Source of the DNA: JAVBSC01 sp031547305 | Lineage (GTDB): Bacteria > Desulfobacterota > Desulfovibrionia > Desulfovibrionales > Desulfovibrionaceae | Reading direction: 5' to 3' | Length of the DNA: 16,600 nucleotides | NCBI GenBank assembly: GCA_031547305.1 | Contig: JAVBSC010000032.1 | Location: 1-16,600 of the forward strand | Part shown: piece by piece, positions 1-5,834 of the stretch | Position numbering within the stretch: position 1 is the first letter of the stretch | How the letters are laid out: each line of letters starts with the position of its first letter | Notes under the pieces: model-generated | The model's input: the letters and a program-made list of their open reading frames with translations, nothing else | Database searches by the model: none | Told to the model about the DNA's origin: nothing | Program-made: the position numbers and the translations under genes

Positions 1-482
1 TCCGCCATGGCGGCTATATCCAGGCTCCGCGTGGCCGCCAGCAGCCTGAAGCCAGGCGGCAGGGCCGTGACCCGGTCGCCGTGGGACATCCAGACCACGC
101 TGGGCCTGTCTTTGGGCAGACCATCCCAGAGCGGGCTGTCAGCCTTTATGGACAGCTCGGCCCGGCCGTATTCGCGATCCGTGGCCCCGGCCAGCCGGCC
201 GCCCAGGTAATGCCCGAAAAGCTGCATGCCGTAACAGATGCCCAGAATGGGCACCCCCAGCTCCAGCAGGGCCGGATCCAGCCTGGCGGCGTCTTTGTCG
301 CCCACGCTGTCCGGTCCGCCGGACAGGATGATCGCGCCCGGCCCGGCCGCCTTGATGCGGTCCGCCGGGGCGGTGCAGGGGTGGATTTCCGAATACACGC
401 CGGCTTCGCGCGCCCGGCGGGCGATAAGCTGCGTGTACTGTGAGCCGTAATCAATAATGACCAGTTTGGAATATTCGCTCAT
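1..482 (-). CDS. guaA: GMP synthase (glutamine-hydrolysing), N-terminal part, cut by window edge
   Basis: Makes GMP from XMP, ATP and glutamine in the cytosol, the last step of guanine nucleotide synthesis. Only the first 160 residues are present; the gene runs off the left edge. They form the class I glutamine amidotransferase domain: an opening MSEYSKLVIIDYGSQYTQLI, the LSGGPDSV loop around residues 53-60, the nucleophile Cys83 in GICYGMQLFG, and WMSHGD near 131-136. The catalytic His/Glu pair and the ATP pyrophosphatase domain lie outside the window. The ATG at 482 follows the guaB stop by only 6 nt, and its Shine-Dalgarno (AGGT) overlaps the guaB TAG, so translation is probably coupled to guaB. 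Identification is secure from motifs and operon context. Confidence 0.96.
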   Translation of the reverse strand, partial: MSEYSKLVIIDYGSQYTQLIARRAREAGVYSEIHPCTAPADRIKAAGPGAIILSGGPDSVGDKDAARLDPALLELGVPILGICYGMQLFGHYLGGRLAGATDREYGRAELSIKADSPLWDGLPKDRPSVVWMSHGDRVTALPPGFRLLAATRSLDIAAMA

Positions 483-488
483 ATTGAC

Positions 489-1949
489 CTAGTTGTTTTC
501 CACCCGGTAGTTGGGCGCTTCCTTGGTGATTATCACGTCGTGAACATGGCTTTCGCGCAGGCCGGCGCTGGAGATTTCCACCATCTCGGCCTTTTCGCGA
601 AGCTCTTTGAGCGTTGCCGCGCCAACGTAGCCCATGCCGGAACGCAGGCCGCCGACCATCTGGTAAAGGTTGTCCGCCACCGGTCCTTTATAGGGCACCC
701 GGCCCACAATGCCTTCCGGCACCAGCTTTTTGCTCTTTTCCTGAAAATAACGGTCCGAGGAACCTTCCTTCATGGCGTCTATGGACCCCATACCTCGGTA
801 GATCTTGTAAGTGCGGCCCTGGTAGAGGATGGTTTCGCCGGGGCTTTCCTCTGTGCCGCCGAAGAGCGCGCCGATCATTACCGTGTGCGCGCCAACGGCC
901 AACGCCTTGACGATGTCGCCGGAATACTTGATCCCGCCGTCCGCCACCAGGCAGCGGTCAGATTCCCTGGCCGCCCTGGACGCTTCCATGACCGCCGTGA
1001 TCTGCGGCACGCCCACCCCGGCCACCACGCGGGTGGTGCAGATGGAGCCCGGCCCGATGCCCACTTTGACCGTGTCCGCCCCGGCCGCGAAAATGGCCTT
1101 GGCCCCTTCGTAGGTGGCGATGTTGCCGGCCACCAGGTTGCATTTTGGAAAAGCGGCCTTAACGTCGCGGATGCCTTTAAGCACGTTGGCGGAATGCCCG
1201 TGCGCGGAATCCAGAACCAAAAAATCCACCCCGGCGGCCAACAGGGCTTCCGCCCTGGGCAGGCAGTCCGCGCCTATGCCTATGGCCGCGCCCACGCGCA
1301 GGCGGCCGGCGTCATCCTTGCAGGAGTCCGGGTACTTGCGGATTTTCTCAATATCTTTCATGGTGATCAGTCCGCGCAGCCGCTTGTTTTCATCCACCAC
1401 CAGCAATTTTTCAATGCGGTTGGCGTGCAGGTGCTCCTTGGCCTCTTCCAGGGTGGTGCCCACCGGCACGGTGACCAGGCCCTTGCTGGTCATGACGTCC
1501 TTGACCCTGGTCTTTTCCAGATCCTTGACAAAACGCACGTCCCGGTTGGTCAGGATGCCCACCAGCTTTACGCCGCGCACCACGGGCAGGCCGGAAACGC
1601 GGAAGGCCTGCATCAGTTCCAGGGCCTGGGCCACGGTGTCCGTGGGCGCAATGGTCACCGGGTCGATGATCATGCCGCTTTCGGACTTTTTGACCTTTTC
1701 CACTTCCAGCTTCTGCTCTTCAATGGTGTTATTCTTGTGAATCACTCCCACCCCGCCGTTGCGGGCCATGGAAATAGCCATGGCGGACCCCGTGACCGTG
1801 TCCATGGCCGCTGAAAGAATGGGGATTTTCAGCTCAATGCCCGGGGTGAGCCAGGAGGACACATCGGTCTTGTCCGGCGTGACCTCGGACTAGCCGGGCA
1901 GAAGCAATATATCGTCAAAGGTCAGGGCCTTTTTTATCTCGCCGTTCAT
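489..1949 (-). CDS. guaB: IMP dehydrogenase with an in-frame amber codon at position 20
   Basis: Oxidises IMP to XMP with NAD+, the committed step toward GMP. Read from the ATG at 1949 (good GGGAGG Shine-Dalgarno) the frame has 486 positions, the normal GuaB length. Codon 20 (1892-1890) is TAG where relatives usually read LLLPGY-S-E-V, so a single C-to-G change from TAC would explain it. After the stop everything expected is intact: two CBS domains (about residues 95-210), the IMP loop GIGPGSICTTR with catalytic Cys304, the ADGGIKYSGD phosphate loop, and the flap Arg-Tyr at 400-401. Without readthrough the only obvious restart is the GTG at 1862 (codon 30), giving 457 aa without the first N-terminal segment and with no clear ribosome site. 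Amber is the normal stop of guaB itself and of hisC, kdnB and kdnA, so genome-wide TAG reassignment is unlikely. Confidence 0.93.
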
Positions 1950-1977
1950 GTGGGCCTCCCTATTTGGTGAATTGAAA

Positions 1978-2007
1978 AAAATAGGCCCCAAGACGGGGGC
2001 ATGTCAA
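1978..2007 (-). promoter_or_regulatory. sigma70-type promoter of guaBA
   Basis: On the minus strand a perfect -35 TTGACA (2007-2002) is followed after 18 bp by TATTTT (1983-1978), 29 bp before the guaB ATG. The spacer holds an inverted repeat GCCCC-N6-GGGGC (1985-2000), which could bind a regulator or be chance in GC-rich DNA. Spacing and position are right; the -10 is only 4/6. Confidence 0.6.
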
Positions 2008-2069
2008 GCTTGGAAAGCAGCGTGAAATAAAAATAAGCAGGACCGGCGAAACAGGCCGGGGAGGTCTTC

Positions 2070-2098
2070 TTGACTCCCCCGTGCGGAGTGGTTATGTT
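2070..2098 (+). promoter_or_regulatory. sigma70-type promoter of tatA
   Basis: TTGACT (2070-2075) and TATGTT (2093-2098) are separated by exactly 17 bp, pointing at tatA and divergent from the guaB promoter about 60 bp away. It predicts a leader of roughly 85 nt before the tatA ATG at 2189. Confidence 0.55.
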
Positions 2099-2118
2099 CC
2101 AGAAGCTTTACAACAATC

Positions 2119-2172
2119 AGCCTGCTCGCTTGCCCGTTCGCGGGCGGATGTAAAATTCAACAGGCTTTTTTT
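2119..2172 (+). promoter_or_regulatory. Nested hairpin and T7 tract in the tatA leader, possible attenuator
   Basis: AGCCTG (2119-2124) pairs with CAGGCT (2161-2166), and the last T of that arm begins a run of seven T (2166-2172). Inside the loop GCCCG-TTCG-CGGGC (2132-2145) forms a UUCG-tetraloop hairpin. The T run directly abuts the tatA Shine-Dalgarno AAGGA (2173-2177). The layout resembles an intrinsic terminator or a hairpin that controls access to the ribosome site. The outer stem is only 6 bp around a long loop, so the function is inferred. Confidence 0.4.
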
Positions 2173-2188
2173 AAGGACGGTAGTAAAA

Positions 2189-2392
2189 ATGACTATGCCC
2201 GGCATGTCTGAACTTCTTTTAATCCTGGTGGTGGTTCTTTTGTTGTTCGGGGCTAAAAAGCTGCCGGAAATAGGCGGCGGCCTTGGGCGGGCCATAAAAA
2301 ACTTCCGCCGGGCCACTTCCGAGCCGGATGAGATAGACATCACCCCCAAGGCCAAGAAGGCCAAGAAGGACGACGAGGACGAGGACGCCTGA
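2189..2392 (+). CDS. tatA: Sec-independent protein translocase subunit TatA
   Basis: Pore-forming subunit of the twin-arginine translocase, which exports folded and often cofactor-bearing proteins across the inner membrane. The 67-aa product has the TatA plan: a short N-terminus, one membrane helix (about residues 8-20), the hinge FGAKKLP (20-26), an amphipathic helix (about 27-42), and a charged tail of Lys-rich then Asp/Glu-rich residues. The ATG at 2189 is chosen because AAGGA lies 11 nt upstream; the frame stays open to a GTG at 2081, but that extension lacks any TatA similarity. ATGs at 2195 and 2204 are also possible. No tatB or tatC is next to it, so it is a stand-alone gene between guaB and the convergent cbiK operon. 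TatB is an alternative label, but the FGxKKLP hinge and length fit TatA better. Confidence 0.93.
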   Translation: MTMPGMSELLLILVVVLLLFGAKKLPEIGGGLGRAIKNFRRATSEPDEIDITPKAKKAKKDDEDEDA

Positions 2393-2412
2393 TTCCACAC
2401 TCCCCAGAAAAT

Positions 2413-2449
2413 AAAAATCCCCGCAAGGCTGTTCCCCGCGGGGATTTTT
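2413..2449 (+). terminator. Rho-independent terminator after tatA, likely bidirectional
   Basis: AAAAATCCCCGC (2413-2424) and GCGGGGATTTTT (2438-2449) form a perfect 12-bp stem with a 13-nt loop, ending in a T run on the plus strand. The A run at the left foot gives a T run on the minus strand, so it can also stop transcripts arriving from the convergent cbiK operon. Confidence 0.9.
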
Positions 2450-2501
2450 ATTAGGCAAATTACCTTTGAAAATGTTTATTTGCCCTGACGGCGTGAATCG
2501 C

Positions 2502-2557
2502 CGCCCGCCGCGCGGGCGTGGCCGAAACTTGTTTCGCCGTTAAGCGCCGGAGCGGGC
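2502..2557 (+). repeat. Dispersed intergenic repeat, copy 1 (hairpin plus 30-bp conserved block)
   Basis: CGCCCGC-CGC-GCGGGCG forms a 7-bp hairpin (2502-2518), followed by a 30-bp block at 2528-2557 that starts CTTGTTTCGCCGTTAA. The block recurs at 14056-14085 in the same orientation with 28 of 30 identical positions, again just 3' of a GC hairpin. It sits between the convergent tatA and cbiK. It is not coding. Nature unknown; it behaves like a small dispersed element. Confidence 0.6.
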
Positions 2558-2583
2558 GTCTTAAAATTAATCCGGCCTGGAAC

Positions 2584-3360
2584 CTACAATACCGCCCGCA
2601 AGTGATCCAGCCATATATCTATAAACCCGGCGTACTCGGCCGTGCCGCGCAAGACGGGCCGGCATTCGAAGCCGGCCGCTTCCAGGCGGGACTTCCAGGA
2701 TTCCGGGTGCGGCCCGGCCATGTCGTGCTCCGCGTGCCGACCGATGACCGAAAGCAGCGGCACAAGCCAGATCCTGGGCCGCCCGGACGGATCGAGTTCT
2801 TCCAAAATCCGCTCCAGATAAAAATCTCCGGACAAGGTGCCCACAAAAATACGCGGATCCACGGCCCTTAATTCCGCCGCGAATCTGGCGTAGCCCTGCC
2901 TGCCGCCATGCCAGGTGCCGTGCCCCATGCAAATTACCGCTTCTCCCGCCCGGCGCTCCGCCGGAAGGTGGGCCAGCAAGGCCCGCGCGGCCCGCCCGGC
3001 CGAGGCCTCGTCCAGAAGGGGGGCGCCCACGCGCACCCTGGCCGGGCCGCCGCTTTGCCCGGCTTCATCCACTTCAGCCAGCAGTTCCTGGTATTCAGCG
3101 CCGGGGATGATGTGCAACGACTGCACGGCCACATCCGCGTATCTCTCAAAAGCCAGGCGGCACAAAGCCTTTTTGACGGAATCGGATTTTTTGCGGGCCC
3201 GGGCCAGGCGGTCGCGTATCAGACCGGATGTGAAAGCCCAGCGCACCGGTAAACCGGGGAAGACTTCGCGCACCTTGGCGTCAAACAATTTCAGAGTTTG
3301 TTCCCCGCGTGGGCTTCCGGCTCCGAAGGCGGCCAGCAGAATGGCTTTTTGGGAACCCAT
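2584..3360 (-). CDS. cbiK: Sirohydrochlorin cobaltochelatase, CbiK type, cytoplasmic form
   Basis: CbiK inserts Co2+ (or Fe2+) into sirohydrochlorin, feeding anaerobic cobalamin or sirohaem synthesis. The 258-aa product has the class II chelatase plan: an N-terminal ILLAAFGAGSPRG, His147 in CMGHGTWH, and His209 in IGRHAEHDMAG. The two His lie 62 residues apart, the spacing of the known metal ligands of Desulfovibrio CbiK. The third ligand, a Glu 30 residues after the first His, is Ser177 here (VGTLSGDF). There is no signal peptide, so this is the cytosolic rather than the periplasmic type. Start: the ATG at 3360, 7 nt after the lipoprotein stop; a TTG at 3387 would add nine residues with no better ribosome site. 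Last gene of the hisC-cmk-lipoprotein-cbiK run. Function as a chelatase is likely; the exact metal is less sure given Ser177. Confidence 0.9.
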   Translation of the reverse strand: MGSQKAILLAAFGAGSPRGEQTLKLFDAKVREVFPGLPVRWAFTSGLIRDRLARARKKSDSVKKALCRLAFERYADVAVQSLHIIPGAEYQELLAEVDEAGQSGGPARVRVGAPLLDEASAGRAARALLAHLPAERRAGEAVICMGHGTWHGGRQGYARFAAELRAVDPRIFVGTLSGDFYLERILEELDPSGRPRIWLVPLLSVIGRHAEHDMAGPHPESWKSRLEAAGFECRPVLRGTAEYAGFIDIWLDHLRAVL

Positions 3361-3367
3361 GCCGTTT

Positions 3368-3832
3368 TCAGCCGCCGCCGGCTTCAAGCTTAAGGCTGCT
3401 GATGTCTTTCAGATCCGTGGCGGCCGGAAAACGAAAATCCACCGGACCGCTCTGCCCGGCCTTGGCGTTGACGATCTCCTTGGCGCTGGACGCGTACTGG
3501 TTGCCGTCCGTATCCAGCAGGCGCAACTCCAGCACTCCGTTGTAATCCTTGCTGAAGGTGATGAACAAGCTTACCAGGGCCTCGCCGCCGTCACCCCGCT
3601 TGGGCGGCAGATAAGCGGCGTTAATCAAAATCCCTTTGGGTTCAAGATCCTTGTTCGGGCTTAAATCAAAAGCATTGTCCTTATACGGCGGCGCCTTGGG
3701 GGACGGCGTGGTCGCGTTGGGCTGGGCCACGACCGGAGGCTGTTCCGGATCTTGGGTTTTTTCGCTGTCGCCCGAACAGGCGAAAAGAACAAGAAACATT
3801 CCCAAAACGGCACACAAAAAAAACTTTTTCAT
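3368..3832 (-). CDS. Small lipoprotein of unknown function
   Basis: The 154-aa product starts with a classic lipoprotein signal: MKKFF, a hydrophobic stretch and the lipobox LFAC with Cys19 as the lipidation site, followed by Ser-Gly-Asp. Residues 20-50 are a Pro/Gln/Thr-rich linker. Residues about 55-154 look like a single beta-rich domain with alternating hydrophobic strands (GILINAAYL, EALVSLFITF, GVLELRLLD). I do not recognise the family. Its ATG overlaps the cmk stop by 4 nt (ATGA), and cbiK follows after 7 nt, so it is translated as part of that operon. It is probably anchored in the envelope; no link to cobalt or nucleotide metabolism can be read from the sequence. Confidence 0.88.
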   Translation of the reverse strand: MKKFFLCAVLGMFLVLFACSGDSEKTQDPEQPPVVAQPNATTPSPKAPPYKDNAFDLSPNKDLEPKGILINAAYLPPKRGDGGEALVSLFITFSKDYNGVLELRLLDTDGNQYASSAKEIVNAKAGQSGPVDFRFPAATDLKDISSLKLEAGGG

Positions 3833-4521
3833 GGCAAATTACCGGAACCGTCCCCGGACTCCCGCCGGAGCAGCCTGAAGACGCCTTCAATATCCAAGTC
3901 TGAAGTATCCACAATCAACGCGTCCGGGGCCGGCCGCAAGGGGGCGATGGCGCGGTTTCTGTCCTGCGCGTCCCGCTCCCGGATTTGCGCGGCCAGAAGG
4001 GCCGGGTCTTCCCGGCGGCCTTGGGCGGCCAACTGCTCCAGGCGCCGCCTGGCCCGCACTTCCGGCGTGGCGTCCAGAAAAAACTTGCGCGAGGCTTTGG
4101 GGAACACCTCCGTGCCCATGTCCCGTCCTTCCGCCACCAGCGAAAAATTTTCCCCCAGCGCCCGCTGGACTTTTTTCAAAAATACGCGCACCGCGGGCAG
4201 GGCCGCGAATTTGGAAGCCAGAAGCCCGGTCTCCTCGGTCCGGCCGCTGTTCCCCAGCTCCTTGCCGTTGCACAGCAAAACCCACTGCCCGCCCTGCTGA
4301 TCCAGGCTGAAGGAGAGCCCTTCCAGCCGCCGGACCAGTTCGTCCTCCGGCAGCCCCAGGGCATCCCGGCCCAGATGCGCCGCCACATTGCGGAACATGG
4401 CCCCGGTATCCAGATAAGCCAGATCCAAAGCCCCGGCCAGACGCCTGGCCAGGGTGCTCTTGCCCACTCCGGCCGGTCCGTCCAGGGTTATGATGCGCCG
4501 CGCTGTTGAAGCATTGCCCAT
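3829..4521 (-). CDS. cmk: Cytidylate kinase
   Basis: Phosphorylates CMP and dCMP with ATP in the cytosol. The 230-aa product matches the usual length of bacterial CMP kinases. Visible motifs are the P-loop GPAGVGKST (15-23), the nucleotide-monophosphate site LDTGAMFR (37-44), the family-specific EGRDMGTEVFP (131-141) and the lid RDAQDRNRAIAPL (183-195) with its arginines. The ATG at 4521 is 8 nt after the hisC stop, with AGGGG as ribosome site. Its stop overlaps the start of the following lipoprotein. Pairing with hisC is seen as a compact operon; no functional link beyond co-transcription is implied. Confidence 0.96.
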   Translation of the reverse strand: MGNASTARRIITLDGPAGVGKSTLARRLAGALDLAYLDTGAMFRNVAAHLGRDALGLPEDELVRRLEGLSFSLDQQGGQWVLLCNGKELGNSGRTEETGLLASKFAALPAVRVFLKKVQRALGENFSLVAEGRDMGTEVFPKASRKFFLDATPEVRARRRLEQLAAQGRREDPALLAAQIRERDAQDRNRAIAPLRPAPDALIVDTSDLDIEGVFRLLRRESGDGSGNLP

Positions 4522-4529
4522 ATCAGCCC

Positions 4530-5651
4530 CTATGCTCCGTTAAACAATTTTTGCAAAGCTTTCAAGAATTCCCGGTTTTCCCACTCGTTCCCCACGCTCA
4601 CCCGCAAATGTCCGGGCAGGCCATAGCTCTTCAGCGGCCGGATGATTATGCCCGCGGCCAGCAGGGACTCGAATATGCCCCAGGCGGTCAGGCCGCGTTC
4701 CGCGGGCGGCGCGAACATAATGAAGTTGGAACCGGAAGGATACACCTTGCAGCCCAGAGCCGCCAACGCTTCAGACAATCCGGCCCTTTCCCGCCGGACC
4801 GTCTCCAGCGTGGCTCGCCGGAATTCCCGATCCTTAAGGGCGGCCATTCCAGCTTCCGCGGCCAGAATGTTCACGGAAAACGGCGGCCGCACCCGGCGCA
4901 GATAATCCGCCAGCGCGGCTGGCATAATGCCGTAGCCCAGACGCAGGCCGGCCAGACCGAAGCTTTTGGAAAACGTGCGCAATACCGCTATGTTCTGCGC
5001 CTCAGAACGGCGCGACAGCACGGAATGCGCGGCCTCGTCCGCGCAAAAATCCATGTAGGCCTCATCCGCCACCAGCAGGCAGTCCGGCGGCAACCAGGCG
5101 GCAAAATCGAGCAATTCCTCCACCGGGGGGCAATACCCGGACGGATTGTCCGGCGTGGTCACAAAAACCAGCCGGGTGTTCCCGTCCACCAGCTCCTTCA
5201 GCCCCTTCCAGTTGAAACTGAAGTCTTCGTTGAGCGGGGCCTGGCGAAAATCCACCCCGCACAGCCGGCTCTGCAACCCATATAAACTGAAGCAGGGCCT
5301 GAAGGCCGCCGCGTTGTGCCGCCCGGGCTCAGCCCGTACACGCACCAGCAAGTCGATGACCTCGTCCGAGCCGTTGCCGATGACCACTTCATCCACACCC
5401 ACGCCGTGATGCTCCGCAATGGCCCTGACCACCCCAGGATTGCCGGACTGCGCATAGCGGAACACCAGATCCGCCCGCTCCGCGATCACCTTTTTAACCA
5501 CCGGCGACGCGCCCAGGGGGTTCTCGTTGCTGGCCAGCTTGATCACCCGCTCCAGACCGTACTTCTCCCGGATCTCGTCAATGGACAGGCCGGGAGAATA
5601 CGGCGTGAACTCCGCCACTTCCGGCCTGACCGAACAATACCCTTTAACCAT
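4530..5651 (-). CDS. hisC: Histidinol-phosphate aminotransferase
   Basis: PLP enzyme that transfers the amino group of glutamate to imidazole-acetol phosphate in histidine synthesis. The 373-aa product is a class I/II fold-type I aminotransferase of HisC type: KLASNENPLG (38-47), GNGSDEVID (92-100), TTPDNPSG (165-172), ADEAYMDF (195-202), the PLP lysine Lys229 in RTFSKSFGLAGLRLGYG, and the C-terminal Arg350 in HLRVSVG that grips the substrate phosphate/carboxylate. The ATG at 5651 has GAGG 5 nt upstream. It leads the hisC-cmk-lipoprotein-cbiK operon. Some HisC paralogues act on phenylpyruvate or aromatic amino acids, so substrate is assigned by overall similarity. Confidence 0.92.
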   Translation of the reverse strand: MVKGYCSVRPEVAEFTPYSPGLSIDEIREKYGLERVIKLASNENPLGASPVVKKVIAERADLVFRYAQSGNPGVVRAIAEHHGVGVDEVVIGNGSDEVIDLLVRVRAEPGRHNAAAFRPCFSLYGLQSRLCGVDFRQAPLNEDFSFNWKGLKELVDGNTRLVFVTTPDNPSGYCPPVEELLDFAAWLPPDCLLVADEAYMDFCADEAAHSVLSRRSEAQNIAVLRTFSKSFGLAGLRLGYGIMPAALADYLRRVRPPFSVNILAAEAGMAALKDREFRRATLETVRRERAGLSEALAALGCKVYPSGSNFIMFAPPAERGLTAWGIFESLLAAGIIIRPLKSYGLPGHLRVSVGNEWENREFLKALQKLFNGA

Positions 5652-5691
5652 ATGCGCCTCGAATTTTAGTGTTGGCTTGACTCGGATTCGA

Positions 5692-5712
5692 CCGGGGGAC
5701 TCCGTCCCCCGG
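5692..5712. repeat. Perfect GC palindrome upstream of hisC
   Basis: CCGGGGGAC-TCC-GTCCCCCGG gives a 9-bp stem with a 3-nt loop, 40 bp before the hisC start. It has no T tract on either side, so it is not a clear terminator. With the similar palindrome at 5798-5818 it looks like one of the GC-rich dispersed palindromes common between genes in such genomes. Confidence 0.55.
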
Positions 5713-5797
5713 CCCCCTGCCTGGCGGACACGGCCTGTGCGAGGCGATCGCCGCCGTCCTGCACGGATTACAAGGGCATCGCGCCTTGACGGGGAGA

Positions 5798-5818
5798 TTG
5801 AGGGGCAGCGTCCCTCAA
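5798..5818. repeat. Palindrome between gatA and hisC
   Basis: TTGAGGG-N7-CCCTCAA, a 7-bp perfect stem, lies 16 bp past the gatA stop. A run of nine A (5822-5830, nine T on the gatA strand) lies between the gatA stop and the stem, which is the wrong order for a standard gatA terminator. The rest of 5652-5834 shows no credible gene. Confidence 0.45.
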
Positions 5819-5834
5819 ACCAAAAAAAAACGCC

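Noticed and set aside
540..1814. 424-codon open frame antisense to guaB
   Set aside because: A GC-rich shadow of guaB: His/Gly/Ala/Arg-rich, no domain, no ribosome site; guaB itself explains the region.
1860..1949. Genome-wide TAG reassignment (for example to pyrrolysine) as the explanation for the guaB stop
   Set aside because: Many genes in the window (guaB, hisC, the large lipoprotein, flippase, kdnB, kdnA) end with TAG at the expected place, so TAG clearly works as a stop.
2081..2188. N-terminal extension of tatA from a GTG at 2081
   Set aside because: The extension has no TatA character, lies over the promoter -10 region, and AAGGA supports the ATG at 2189.
5663..5691. Promoter-like TCGAAT-17 bp-TAAAAT upstream of hisC on the minus strand
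   Set aside because: Transcription would begin at about 5656, inside the hisC ribosome site and 5 nt from the ATG, and the -35 is only 3/6.
5680..5712. GGTCGAATCC on the minus strand resembling a tRNA T-loop
   Set aside because: The flanking bases do not form a T stem, and no acceptor, anticodon or D arm can be built around it.
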